Positions 1-9,126 of a DNA stretch of 45,257 bases are shown one piece after another. Location of the stretch: contig CAIRUC010000077.1 in the NCBI GenBank assembly GCA_903881665.1, positions 1-45,257 on the forward strand, given 5' to 3'. A model generated the notes under the pieces. The model was not told the DNA's origin. It worked only from the letters and a program-made list of their open reading frames with translations, and ran no database searches. Within the stretch, counting starts at the first letter, position 1, and the number at the start of each line of letters is the position of its first letter. The position numbers and the translations under genes are program-made. The stretch is from an uncultured Bacteroidota bacterium. GTDB taxonomy: Bacteria; Bacteroidota; Bacteroidia; AKYH767-A; OLB10.

Positions 1-543
1 ATATTCTGTTATGCTTTTGGGTATATGACAAGGGTATGGCGTAGAAATAGCATGTTTATTAATGGTGTTATTTTCGTCTGTAGCAACAAATCCTCCTCCA
101 ACTGAATAATAGCTTCTTTCTAAAGTGTTTCCGCTTTTTAATTGCGCTTCAAAATTCATCGTGTTGGGATGCTGCGGCATATTAATGTCTTTGTGGAAAA
201 GCAAATCTGTTGCGTAGTCAAAATTTAAATATTTTCTTCCGCCGAGATGTATTTTTTTCTCGCTAATAATCTTTTCGAATCGCTCTCCAATTGAATTTGT
301 GTCGATAGTAGTGAAGTTTAATCCACTTAAGCCCATCAATAATGCTACGTCAGTTCCGTGTCCTTTGCCCGTTTTAGCCAGTGATCCGTAAAGATGAATT
401 TTGAGGGATTCTATTTCATCTATATTAGATAAATGATCAATTCTTTTTAAAAACATTTCGGCTGCTATCCAAGGCCCCATCGTGTGAGAACTTGAAGGAC
501 CAATGCCTACTTTGATCATTTCGAAAACGCTAATACTTTCCAT
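1..543 (-). CDS. sdaA: L-serine ammonia-lyase (serine dehydratase), N-terminal part, cut by window edge
   Basis: The 181 codons visible here read from an ATG at 543 and run off the left edge. The protein starts MESISVFEMIKVGIGPSSSH and continues TMGP. The GPSSSHTMGP block (residues 15-24) is the hallmark of the beta domain of Fe-S dependent L-serine dehydratases, which deaminate L-serine to pyruvate and ammonia. A conserved KTGKGHGTD segment follows near residue 56. The catalytic alpha domain with its cluster cysteines should lie beyond the window and cannot be checked. The start fits the family N-terminus exactly. The gene is separated from rhlE by a terminator, so it probably has its own promoter; upstream I find only a 7-of-8 match (TAATTTTA) to the -7 element. 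The family call is very secure; whether it is a one-chain or two-chain enzyme is inferred, not seen. Confidence 0.93.
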   Translation of the reverse strand, partial: MESISVFEMIKVGIGPSSSHTMGPWIAAEMFLKRIDHLSNIDEIESLKIHLYGSLAKTGKGHGTDVALLMGLSGLNFTTIDTNSIGERFEKIISEKKIHLGGRKYLNFDYATDLLFHKDINMPQHPNTMNFEAQLKSGNTLERSYYSVGGGFVATDENNTINKHAISTPYPCHIPKSITEY

Positions 544-916
544 TTTTTGAATTTGTTTGGGATTGTAAAATTAGTGTTTGTAATTTAGTTTCACCTCTTG
601 TTTGCTGAATAAATTAATTTTTGTTTTGAGAGACTCTTCTTGCCATTTTTTTGGCTATAATGCCGCCTAAAATAAATTGTTCAGCTTCATCGAAAAGCAA
701 TTGAAGGAGTATATCTATTACCAATTCTAATTTATCATGCCCTATTCCATAAAAAAAGAATATAACAGACAAGCCACTGTTTGTTATATTCTTACTATTA
801 TTGATACTATATTGGATGCATGTTGGTTGAAATATATAAGCAAAAAAATATAGCAAAAATTAGGCTGAGGAGAAAGTTGTTGAGGCCTGCTTTTTTTAGC
901 GTTTCAAACAATATTT
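544..916. other. intergenic region between sdaA and rhlE
   Basis: This 373-base stretch holds the strong rhlE terminator (751-791) and the sdaA upstream region. A weak minus-strand reading frame at 614-856 crosses the terminator and has no start codon downstream of it in frame, so I do not call a gene. No RNA gene is recognisable. Confidence 0.6.
751..791 (-). terminator. intrinsic terminator of rhlE
   Basis: A perfect 10-bp inverted repeat, GAATATAACA (758-767) with TGTTATATTC (782-791), has a 14-base spacer. Read on the minus strand it is followed by a run of seven T (751-757). It lies about 125 bases past the rhlE stop codon, so rhlE has a long 3' untranslated region or a second unseen terminator. 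Confidence 0.75.
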
Positions 917-2122
917 TTATCTTTTATTGTAGTTGTTTTTCTTTTGATGGCGAAAGTCTTTTTTGGTGTTGTCTTTTGGCGCAGCATTCTTATCTTTTGG
1001 CGTAAGTATGTTTGCGCTATTCATGAATTTTATTTTCTTGCCAATTAGCTTTTCGATGTCTTTTAAGCATCCTAATTCTTCGTAATCGCAGAAACTAATG
1101 GCAGATCCCGTTGCACCCGCTCTTCCTGTTCTTCCAATGCGATGTACGTATGTTTCAGGAACGTTTGGCAAGTCGAAGTTTATCACGTGACTTAAGTTGT
1201 CAATATCTATACCTCTTGCTGCTATATCGGTTGCTACAAGAACTCTTGCTTCTCCAGCTTTAAATTTACTCAACGCATTTTGTCGTTGATTTTGCGACTT
1301 GTCGCCATGAATTGCTTCCGATTTTATTCCGGCTTTATTTAAATGTTTCGATACACGATCTGCTCCATGCTTTGTTCTAGTAAATATAATTGCAGAAAGT
1401 ATGTTTTTTTCTTCAAGTAGAGTAGTAACAAGATTTCGTTTTTCATCTTTGTCAACATAATATAATTGTTGATCAATGGCCTGAACGGTGCTCGATACTG
1501 GAGTCACTTCTACATACTTCGGATTTTGGAGAATATTTTTAGCTAAATCTGCAATTTCCATTGGCATCGTTGCCGAAAAAAATAATGTTTGGCGTTTATT
1601 AGGCAATTTTCCAACTATTCTTCTTACATCATTTATGAATCCCATGTCCAGCATGCGATCGGCTTCGTCTAATACAAAATATTCGATTTGTTTTAAACTA
1701 ACATATCCTTGTTGCATTAAATCAAGTAGTCGGCCTGGTGTGGCTATTAGAATTTCAATTCCGTTGTTTAAAGATTTTGTTTGTGGATGTTGCGACACAC
1801 CTCCGTAAATAACTAAATTCTTTACTGGCAAGTGTCGTCCATAGGCATCAAAACTTTCGCCAATTTGTATTGCTAACTCTCTAGTTGGAGTTAATATCAA
1901 ACATTGAATATGATGCGCTGGTTTTTTGTTGTAAATAAGTTGTAGTAATGGTATCGCAAAGGCTGCGGTTTTTCCAGTTCCTGTTTGTGCGCAACCTAAT
2001 AAATCTTCGTGCTGTAATATAACTGGAATCGCTTTTTCTTGTATTGGAGTTGGCTCCGTATATCCTTCTTCAGTTAATGCTTTTAGGATAGGAGTAATTA
2101 TGTTTAGTTCTTGAAATTTCAT
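917..2122 (-). CDS. rhlE: DEAD-box ATP-dependent RNA helicase, RhlE type
   Basis: This 401-residue cytosolic helicase remodels RNA duplexes or RNP using ATP. All core motifs are present in order: Q motif TPTPIQEKAIP (24-33), Walker A AQTGTGKT (45-52), PTRELA (79-84), TPGR (128-131), DEAD (152-155), SAT (183-185), then in the second RecA domain a TDIAARGID segment and HRIGRTGRAG. The C-terminal tail after about residue 365 is short and lysine/asparagine rich, as in compact Bacteroidota RhlE proteins that lack a CsdA-like RNA-binding extension. The ATG at 2122 lies 18 bases after the stop of the J-domain gene, so the two are probably co-transcribed from the promoter at 2921. Such helicases often act in cold growth and ribosome assembly; that role is inferred from the family. 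The RhlE versus other DEAD subtype assignment is less certain than the family. Confidence 0.95.
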   Translation of the reverse strand: MKFQELNIITPILKALTEEGYTEPTPIQEKAIPVILQHEDLLGCAQTGTGKTAAFAIPLLQLIYNKKPAHHIQCLILTPTRELAIQIGESFDAYGRHLPVKNLVIYGGVSQHPQTKSLNNGIEILIATPGRLLDLMQQGYVSLKQIEYFVLDEADRMLDMGFINDVRRIVGKLPNKRQTLFFSATMPMEIADLAKNILQNPKYVEVTPVSSTVQAIDQQLYYVDKDEKRNLVTTLLEEKNILSAIIFTRTKHGADRVSKHLNKAGIKSEAIHGDKSQNQRQNALSKFKAGEARVLVATDIAARGIDIDNLSHVINFDLPNVPETYVHRIGRTGRAGATGSAISFCDYEELGCLKDIEKLIGKKIKFMNSANILTPKDKNAAPKDNTKKDFRHQKKNNYNKR

Positions 2123-2140
2123 AGTTGTTTTGCAGGCTTT

Positions 2141-2911
2141 TTAATGCTGTGCATTTAAGATAGATAATAGATAATATAGTATGGCTACAATAGTCATTGT
2201 TTTTAGCCATAATTTGCTTTGATATTTTTTAAAGGTGACAATAAAACTACTAAAAAGTAGTCCTAAGGTGATTATTGCTGCTGGTAAATATTCATGTGTT
2301 GTGTTTGGCGGATAATATGTTTTGCCATTACTTAATGTATAACTTTTTAAATGGTGAAACAGCGGTGTTTCGTGAATGATGATGGGCATTCCTGCTTTTA
2401 AATCAGTGCCTTGTATTTCTGTAGCTCCTTCAAATATTCGGCTTTCGGTTTTTATTTTAGTGTAAAATTGTTCGTTGGATTCTAAAATTTCACCTTCTAG
2501 TATGGTTTCTGGTATCAATATTCCCAACATTCTATCGTCGAATAAGATCAAGAAACATATGCCAATCATGATGATAGTGGTGTTTCTACCCCAAAATATT
2601 TTGTGAATAGATAACCGTTCATAGGCATTAAGTTGTTGCTTCCAGTTTTGGTAATTTTTTAATGATTGTTGTCGGGCTTTTTCTCTTATTTCGTCTGCAT
2701 ACGAACTTTCGGTAATGAAAATAAATGTTCTTCCTTCTCGGAGGTCAATAAGTCGTTCATATGCTTCGGTGTAAAGCCTGAATTTTTCAGCTGCCTCAGG
2801 GGCTTGGTTTCTATCAGGATGAAATATTTTAGCTTTCTCTCGATAAGCTTTCTTAATTTCTTTTATTCCTGAAGATGGATCGATCTCCAATAAATCAAAA
2901 TCGGCTTGCAT
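2141..2911 (-). CDS. membrane-anchored J-domain protein
   Basis: About 256 residues. An N-terminal J domain fills roughly residues 5-60, with the HPD tripeptide that stimulates Hsp70 ATPase at about 31-33 and flanking helices (KEIKKAYREKAKIFHPDRN). There is no G/F region and no zinc domain, so this is a type III J protein. After a charged linker come one hydrophobic segment near 108-125 and two more near 210-226 and 237-251, so the domain should be tethered to the inner membrane. An upstream TTG at 2923 keeps the frame open but lies inside the -7 promoter element, so I choose the ATG at 2911. The gene leads a pair with rhlE. The J domain is secure; the function of the loop between membrane segments 1 and 2 (about 85 residues) is unknown. 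Confidence 0.85.
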   Translation of the reverse strand: MQADFDLLEIDPSSGIKEIKKAYREKAKIFHPDRNQAPEAAEKFRLYTEAYERLIDLREGRTFIFITESSYADEIREKARQQSLKNYQNWKQQLNAYERLSIHKIFWGRNTTIIMIGICFLILFDDRMLGILIPETILEGEILESNEQFYTKIKTESRIFEGATEIQGTDLKAGMPIIIHETPLFHHLKSYTLSNGKTYYPPNTTHEYLPAAIITLGLLFSSFIVTFKKYQSKLWLKTMTIVAILYYLLSILNAQH

Positions 2912-2920
2912 AAAGGTTTC

Positions 2921-2928
2921 CAAAGATA
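2921..2928 (-). promoter_or_regulatory. -7 promoter element for the J-domain/rhlE pair
   Basis: On the minus strand TATCTTTG matches TAnnTTTG exactly, ending 9 bases before the ATG at 2911, so the leader would be only a few bases. I find no good TTG at the -33 position. It sets the start codon choice for the downstream gene. Confidence 0.55.
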
Positions 2929-2973
2929 ACGATAATTGGGCTTATTATTGGTAGGTTATTAGCAGTTATTTGA

Positions 2974-2981
2974 TACTTTTG
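2974..2981 (+). promoter_or_regulatory. -7 promoter element for the acyltransferase gene
   Basis: TACTTTTG matches TAnnTTTG and lies 20 bases before the ATG at 3002. A TTG at 2948-2950 is 23 bases upstream, slightly wider than the usual 19-21. It is divergent from the J-domain promoter 45 bases away. Confidence 0.5.
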
Positions 2982-3001
2982 TGCTTCTGATCCACGAAAA
3001 T

Positions 3002-3898
3002 ATGGTTATCTTCTCGTATTTGCTCTATTATTTGGTTATAATTCCAGTTTCTTTACTTCCCTTTTCCGTTTTATACCTTGTTTCGGATTTCTTGTTTTTG
3101 TTATTTTTTAACATCATCGGTTATAGGAAGGATGTTGTGCTTAAGAATATTAAAAATTCATTTCCTTCATTAACCGATAAAGAGCATCTTGTGTTGATGC
3201 GAAAATTTTATATTCATTTATGCGATGTTATTGTGGAGACGTTTAAGTCGTTTACGATTTCTAAAGATCAAATTAGTAAACGAATGATATTAAAAAATCC
3301 TGAATTGTTAGCGTCTTATTATGAACAAGGCAAAAGTTTAATTTTGGCTGGCGGACATTTTAATAATTGGGAATGGATTGCTACTGGAATCGATCAGCAA
3401 ATAAGTCATAAGTCAATTGCAATTTATAAAACGTTGTCAAATAAATTTTTTGATGCAAAGATGCGTTCCACACGAGGGAAATTTGGGTTAGATATGATTA
3501 GTACAAAACGTGTTGCTGAAATATTTAGAGAACAGAAGGATTCTCTTACAGCAACTATTTTTGCTATCGATCAAAGTCCTTCTAATCCGCGTAAATGTTA
3601 TTGGATGAATTTCCTTAATCAAGAAACGGCTTGTTTGTATGGAACAGAAAAATATGCTCTTGAGTATGATTTTCCTGTTTTGTTTGGTTCTGTTACTAAA
3701 GTTAAAAGAGGATATTACACGTTCGAATTTAAGGTTGTAGCCGATCATCCTGCTAGCACTGAAAAGGGTTTTATTACAAAGCAAACTAATATTGAATTAG
3801 AAAAGGAAATTGTAAAGGCTCCCGAATATTGGTTATGGACTCATAAGCGTTGGAAGCATCCTCGTCCTGCTGATATTCCAATGGAGACCGTAATGTAG
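3002..3898 (+). CDS. lysophospholipid/lipid A acyltransferase (LpxL/HtrB superfamily)
   Basis: A 298-residue protein of the HtrB/LpxL/MsbB family, which transfers acyl chains to lipid A precursors or other lipids at the inner membrane. It has an N-terminal membrane segment (VIFSYLLYYLVIIPVSLLPF, from residue 2), then the catalytic HX4E motif in GGHFNNWEW, with H119 and E124 in this numbering. YWLWTHKRWKHPRP near the C-terminus is the usual conserved block of these enzymes. I use the ATG at 3002; a GTG seven codons earlier overlaps the promoter. An alpha/beta hydrolase follows 61 bases later on the same strand. Bacteroidota members include both true LpxL enzymes and acyltransferases for other lipids, so the acceptor is not fixed by sequence alone. 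Confidence 0.9.
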   Translation: MVIFSYLLYYLVIIPVSLLPFSVLYLVSDFLFLLFFNIIGYRKDVVLKNIKNSFPSLTDKEHLVLMRKFYIHLCDVIVETFKSFTISKDQISKRMILKNPELLASYYEQGKSLILAGGHFNNWEWIATGIDQQISHKSIAIYKTLSNKFFDAKMRSTRGKFGLDMISTKRVAEIFREQKDSLTATIFAIDQSPSNPRKCYWMNFLNQETACLYGTEKYALEYDFPVLFGSVTKVKRGYYTFEFKVVADHPASTEKGFITKQTNIELEKEIVKAPEYWLWTHKRWKHPRPADIPMETVM

Positions 3899-3959
3899 TT
3901 GTGCGATTTCTTTATAATTTTATGTACTTTCTTATAGCCATTCCAAGTTTAATTATTTC

Positions 3960-4736
3960 ATGCTTTATTTTAAAACGTTTAATCATAGTGATTCGCCCGA
4001 ATGGGTTGTGTTTGTTCATGGAGCTGGTGGTAGTTCTGCAATTTGGCATAAACAAATTCGTGCTTTTAAGGCGCGTTTTAATGTTTTGATGGTAGACCTT
4101 CGTGGGCATGGCAAATCAAAGACGAAAGGGCCGCTAAAAGAGAATCAGTATACTTTTGATAAGGTGAGCAAGGATGTTTTGGAAGTGCTCGATCATTTGA
4201 AAATAAAACAAGCGCATTTTGTTGGAATTTCTTTGGGCACAATTATTATTCGTATTATTGGAGAAATGGAACCTCATCGTATTAAATCACTAATTATGGG
4301 TGGTGCTATTACTCGTCTTAATTTGCGTTCTCAGTTTTTTGTGCAAATGGGAAATGCATTGAAAAGATTTGTTCCGTATATATGGCTTTATGGTTTGTTT
4401 GCATGGATTATCATGCCTCGTAAACGTCATGCTGATTCTCGTCGATTTTTTATAAATGAAGCTAAAAATTTGTATCAGAAGGAATTTCTTCGTTGGTTTA
4501 AATTAACAGCTGAACTTAATCCGTTATTGAGATTCTTTCGTGAAAAAGAAACAGGCCTTCCAATCTTATACATTATGGGCTCAGAAGATTATATGTTTTT
4601 GGCTCCTGTTAAAAATATGGTGGCCGTTCACAAAAATTCCTTCCTATCTGTAATTGATAATTGTGGTCATGTTGTTAACATGGATCAACCTGAGGTGTTT
4701 AACAGAATCGCTATCGATTTTATTGAACAGGCTTAA
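3960..4736 (+). CDS. alpha/beta hydrolase
   Basis: A 258-residue single-domain cytosolic hydrolase. The oxyanion motif HGAGG is at 20-24, the nucleophile elbow GISLG puts the catalytic Ser at 91, the acid is most likely D210 (MGSEDYMF) and the histidine H237 (NCGHVVNMDQPE). A short lid region with an aromatic, basic stretch (about 125-180) should shape the substrate pocket. There is no signal peptide. It lies downstream of the acyltransferase and its last 17 bases overlap the end of the convergent lycopene cyclase gene. The catalytic triad is complete, but the substrate (ester, lactone, thioester or C-C bond) cannot be told from this sequence. Confidence 0.88.
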   Translation: MLYFKTFNHSDSPEWVVFVHGAGGSSAIWHKQIRAFKARFNVLMVDLRGHGKSKTKGPLKENQYTFDKVSKDVLEVLDHLKIKQAHFVGISLGTIIIRIIGEMEPHRIKSLIMGGAITRLNLRSQFFVQMGNALKRFVPYIWLYGLFAWIIMPRKRHADSRRFFINEAKNLYQKEFLRWFKLTAELNPLLRFFREKETGLPILYIMGSEDYMFLAPVKNMVAVHKNSFLSVIDNCGHVVNMDQPEVFNRIAIDFIEQA

Positions 4737-5886
4737 TTAATTTTTTAGTGATTTCTTGTCGTATTGCCGCTCCTGCAAATAACGATTTGTTAAATGAACG
4801 AAGTACCCTTACGTCTTCCATTAGTGTTGTTTCTTCAGCTAAAAATTTAAATGGAAGTGAGTCTGGTAATCGGCTAAATAAGTCAGTGAATATTTTGAAA
4901 GCGGGTTCTTTTTTCTCTCTTAAAACTCGTAAAAATACGCGATCGTAAAAGTAAAATCGTCGAGGTTTGATTTGATTAATTTCTTCGAATGATGTAGTGT
5001 TTTTTAAACATTCGATTATCGCATCACATTGCTTTTGTATGAATTGAAAGGTGTATCCAGTCGATGCTTTCGTTGCACCTCCCGCAGTTCCAATATGAAT
5101 TATTTTGCCGCCTTCGTATGCATTAAATGGTTGGTCGGTCATGGGAATGATTCCGAATTCTTTTTCGGTAATGCGATACTTTAGTTGAGGGTGTTTTTTG
5201 CTAATATAATCGATTAATTCATGTTCGTATTCTTCTTCTTTAAGCAATGATTCGGAGAATAATGTAAATTCAATTAGCGCTTTTGTTTTACTTAATGGCA
5301 ATTCGTACATAAAACGACATTCGTTTTTTTGTTCTATGGTAAAATCCATTAGTGTTGCGGCCGAAGTGTCGAACGTTTCTTCTTCGGTTTCAATTAACCA
5401 ACCTTTGAAATGTTGTAAAAGTTGATGATATCTGCCATCTTTTGTTTTATTTATTTGGGTGCTGTTAAATATGAATTGTCCGTTATACTCTTCTTTTACT
5501 GTTTTAACTTTCCCTTCAGCATAAATTGCAACAATGTTTTCTTGTACAATTGTAATGTTTTGATGCTTACTTATTTTATTTTTGCAATATTCATAAAAAT
5601 CAATACCACGAATCATTTTATAACGATAGGGTAGGAGGTTTATTTTTTTATGGAATTTTGGTGAGATAAAACTTACTTGCTCCCATTGCTGTATTACGCA
5701 TTCTTCAAATTTTCCTTTTCCTGTTTCCCAAAAGCACCATGTCCGATCGTTTTCGTTTTTCGTGGTTTTATCGATAATAAGTATGCGCTTATCATTGCTT
5801 AATCCTGATTCAATCATATGTATAGCAAGGCTAAGGCCCGCTGCACCCGCGCCCGCTATAATATATTGATAGTTTGTTTCTTTCAA
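4720..5886 (-). CDS. crtY: lycopene beta-cyclase, CrtY/CrtL type
   Basis: A 388-residue flavoprotein that cyclises the ends of lycopene to beta-ionone rings, giving beta-carotene. The N-terminal dinucleotide-binding motif is AGAGAAG (11-17), followed by the family signature DRTWCFWE near residue 50. GTAGGATKASTGYTFQFI, just past the middle, is the second typical cyclase block. The start is a TTG at 5886: no ATG lies between the upstream in-frame stop and the GxGxxG motif, and the next Met is inside the Rossmann fold. No crtB, crtI or crtZ is adjacent, whereas Bacteroidota often keep the carotenoid genes together. The gene converges on the alpha/beta hydrolase with a 17-base overlap of coding ends. 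The product implies a yellow or orange carotenoid pigment. Confidence 0.93.
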   Translation of the reverse strand: MKETNYQYIIAGAGAAGLSLAIHMIESGLSNDKRILIIDKTTKNENDRTWCFWETGKGKFEECVIQQWEQVSFISPKFHKKINLLPYRYKMIRGIDFYEYCKNKISKHQNITIVQENIVAIYAEGKVKTVKEEYNGQFIFNSTQINKTKDGRYHQLLQHFKGWLIETEEETFDTSAATLMDFTIEQKNECRFMYELPLSKTKALIEFTLFSESLLKEEEYEHELIDYISKKHPQLKYRITEKEFGIIPMTDQPFNAYEGGKIIHIGTAGGATKASTGYTFQFIQKQCDAIIECLKNTTSFEEINQIKPRRFYFYDRVFLRVLREKKEPAFKIFTDLFSRLPDSLPFKFLAEETTLMEDVRVLRSFNKSLFAGAAIRQEITKKLIKPVQ

Positions 5887-5943
5887 CGATTTGTGACTAA
5901 TTGTTATTAGTGAAATAATGAACTAATTTAAAAGTTAATAGGA

Positions 5944-6486
5944 TTAGTTGTTGCTTTTCTTGCCGAATTTTACATTGTAAAGCAAAATGCTGTTTTCTAT
6001 TATTTTTAATGATTCAGCTTTATTTAAAAAGCTTTTTACAACCACTTCTTTATTTTCTAATATTTTGTAGTCTTCAAAAAATCGTTGCATTTCGATAACG
6101 GTGTGAGGTGGTAATTCATCAATATCGTTAATGTGATTTACAGAGATGTCGTTTAATGCTACGGCTATAATTTTATCATCGGTTTCGCCTTGATCTACCA
6201 TTCTCATTACGCCGATTACTTTGGCTTCTATAAGGCATAGCTGTGGTACTTCTATCGATGTAATTACGATGATGTCTAATGGGTCATTGTCGTCGCAATA
6301 GGTTTGTGGAATAAATCCATAATTGGCAGGGTATTGTACCGATGAAAATAGTACCCTGTCTAGTTTAATTAATCCACTGCCTTTGTCGATTTCGAATTTT
6401 CCTTTGCTGCCTTTGGGAATTTCGATAATTGCATTTACAATTTCTGGCGATTTCTCGCCATAGCTGATGTCGTGCCAAGGGTTCAT
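5944..6486 (-). CDS. ppa: inorganic pyrophosphatase, family I (soluble)
   Basis: A 180-residue enzyme hydrolysing pyrophosphate to phosphate, which drives biosynthetic reactions such as nucleic acid and isoprenoid synthesis. Family I features are present: [13 protein letters not shown] at about 22-34, [20 protein letters not shown] with the metal-binding D-x-x-D-P-x-D aspartates, then DDKIIAV. Length and order of motifs are normal for the bacterial hexameric enzyme. The ATG at 6486 precedes MNPWHDI, the usual beginning. Lycopene cyclase follows 57 bases downstream on the same strand. Read-through to crtY is possible but not shown, and no terminator is visible between them. Confidence 0.96.
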   Translation of the reverse strand: MNPWHDISYGEKSPEIVNAIIEIPKGSKGKFEIDKGSGLIKLDRVLFSSVQYPANYGFIPQTYCDDNDPLDIIVITSIEVPQLCLIEAKVIGVMRMVDQGETDDKIIAVALNDISVNHINDIDELPPHTVIEMQRFFEDYKILENKEVVVKSFLNKAESLKIIENSILLYNVKFGKKSNN

Positions 6487-6550
6487 GTTATTGTTTTGGG
6501 TAAAGTTATAACGTTTTCGATTACGTAATAAATAGCTTGTTTGAATCCAT

Positions 6551-6582
6551 TAAAAAAGCCCTTCGCTATTGCTAAAGGGCTT
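6551..6582 (-). terminator. intrinsic terminator of the ABC-F gene
   Basis: AAGCCCTT (6556-6563) pairs with AAGGGCTT (6575-6582), with an inner GC/GC pairing around a four-base loop. On the minus strand it is followed by a run of T. It begins five bases after the ABC-F stop codon. Confidence 0.85.
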
Positions 6583-6587
6583 ATGTT

Positions 6588-8261
<1,674 letters not shown>

Positions 8262-8310
8262 TTAAAAACTAATGAAAATCATTACTTTAGGATTTCAGCC
8301 TAGGGTAATT

Positions 8311-8342
8311 AAAAAAGCCGCCCTGCTTTTCGCAGAACGGCT
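8311..8342 (-). terminator. intrinsic terminator of ahpC
   Basis: AGCCG (8316-8320) and CTGC (8323-8326) pair with GCAG (8332-8335) and CGGCT (8338-8342), with a 2x2 internal mismatch and a five-base loop. On the minus strand a run of six T follows. It lies about 42 bases after the ahpC stop. Confidence 0.85.
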
Positions 8343-8383
8343 CGTTTTATAATTGTTATTTGCAATTCAAATGTGAATTGTTC

Positions 8384-8932
8384 TTATAAAGTAGCATCAC
8401 CTTTATGCCAACCGCATGGCGTTAATTCATCCGTTTGTAAAGCGTCTAAAACTCTAATTACTTCATTTACATTTCTTCCTACCGATAAATCGTATAATGA
8501 TACCCAACGAATCGTTCCAGTAGGATCAATAATGAATGTGGCACGATATGCAATTTTCTCGTGTTCTTCTAAAATCCCTAATTCTTCAGCTAATGATTTT
8601 GATGTGTCGGCTAACATCGGGAAGCGTAATCCTTTCAATTCAGGGTGATTGTTTCTCCAAGCAAGATGTACGAATTCACTGTCGGTTGATGCCCCAATTA
8701 ATGTGGTGTCGCGGTCCGCAAAGTCTTGAAAATGGTTGTTAAATTCAGCTATTTCTGTAGGACAAACAAAAGTGAAATCTTTTGGCCACCAAAACATAAC
8801 CGTCCATTTTCCTGATTCATTTAACTGATCTGAGTTGAGTTCGAAAAACTCTTTACCTACTTCTATAGATACTACGGCTTTCTTGCTGAATGATGGGAAT
8901 TTTGATCCCAACGATAATACACGTGTTGACAT
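8384..8932 (-). CDS. ahpC: AhpC-type 2-Cys peroxiredoxin
   Basis: A 182-residue cytosolic peroxidase reducing hydrogen peroxide and organic hydroperoxides. The peroxidatic cysteine is C57 in WPKDFTFVCPTE; the C-terminal VLDALQTDELTPCGWHKGDATL supplies one resolving cysteine at C173. The protein is closest in pattern to actinobacterial AhpC (the AhpD-reduced type), which has a CAC pair at this place; here the first of the two is Thr. AhpD or AhpF is not nearby, so the reductant is unknown. The ATG at 8932 matches the family start; an upstream TTG at 8965 lies in the -7 element. An OxyR-type operator overlaps the promoter and a truncated oxyR-like start lies divergently at 9127, so induction by peroxide is likely. 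Confidence 0.93.
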   Translation of the reverse strand: MSTRVLSLGSKFPSFSKKAVVSIEVGKEFFELNSDQLNESGKWTVMFWWPKDFTFVCPTEIAEFNNHFQDFADRDTTLIGASTDSEFVHLAWRNNHPELKGLRFPMLADTSKSLAEELGILEEHEKIAYRATFIIDPTGTIRWVSLYDLSVGRNVNEVIRVLDALQTDELTPCGWHKGDATL

Positions 8933-8962
8933 TTTTTTAGATGTTTGTTGATTTAACAATTG

Positions 8963-8993
8963 CAAAAGTAGATAGTTCTATGTTATAAGACAA
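8963..8993 (-). promoter_or_regulatory. ahpC promoter
   Basis: On the minus strand TTG (8993-8991), exactly 20 bases, then TACTTTTG (8970-8963) fit the Bacteroidota consensus TTG-N20-TAnnTTTG fully. The leader before the ATG at 8932 would be about 27 bases. The -33 element sits inside the predicted OxyR operator. Confidence 0.75.
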
Positions 8994-9008
8994 GCAGATG
9001 TTTTCTAT
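8972..9008. promoter_or_regulatory. OxyR-type operator
   Basis: Read on the minus strand the site is ATAG-N7-CTGC-N7-ATAA-N7-CTAT. This has the exact 37-base geometry of the OxyR consensus (ATAG-N7-CTAT repeated with a 7-base spacer) and matches 13 of the 16 defined bases. It overlaps the -33 region of ahpC on one side and the plus-strand -7 element (9006-9013) on the other, as expected for a shared divergent operator. The match is seen; binding by OxyR is inferred. Confidence 0.6.
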
Positions 9009-9013
9009 CTTTG
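9006..9013 (+). promoter_or_regulatory. divergent -7 promoter element facing the oxyR remnant
   Basis: TATCTTTG matches TAnnTTTG on the plus strand, about 114 bases before the oxyR-like ATG at 9127. No TTG stands at the -33 position. It may once have driven oxyR and may now serve the T9SS gene at 9258. Confidence 0.4.
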
Positions 9014-9126
9014 TATAGATGATATCTATTAGGGTTGACGTTTAGGCTATATTTCTTTAATGGGCAATTTTGTTTGCTCGATGAATAGGTGATCGCAATA
9101 TTGATTAGTTTAAATGAATGGATTGA

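Noticed and set aside
614..856. 80-codon frame on the minus strand between sdaA and rhlE
   Set aside because: It runs through the strong terminator hairpin and its T tract, starts inside low-complexity AT-rich DNA, and has no in-frame ATG after the hairpin. The tail looks slightly coding-like, but not enough to call.
1488..1808. Open frames antisense to rhlE and to many other genes
   Set aside because: They are opposite-strand shadows of conserved genes with no start signals or recognisable protein pattern.
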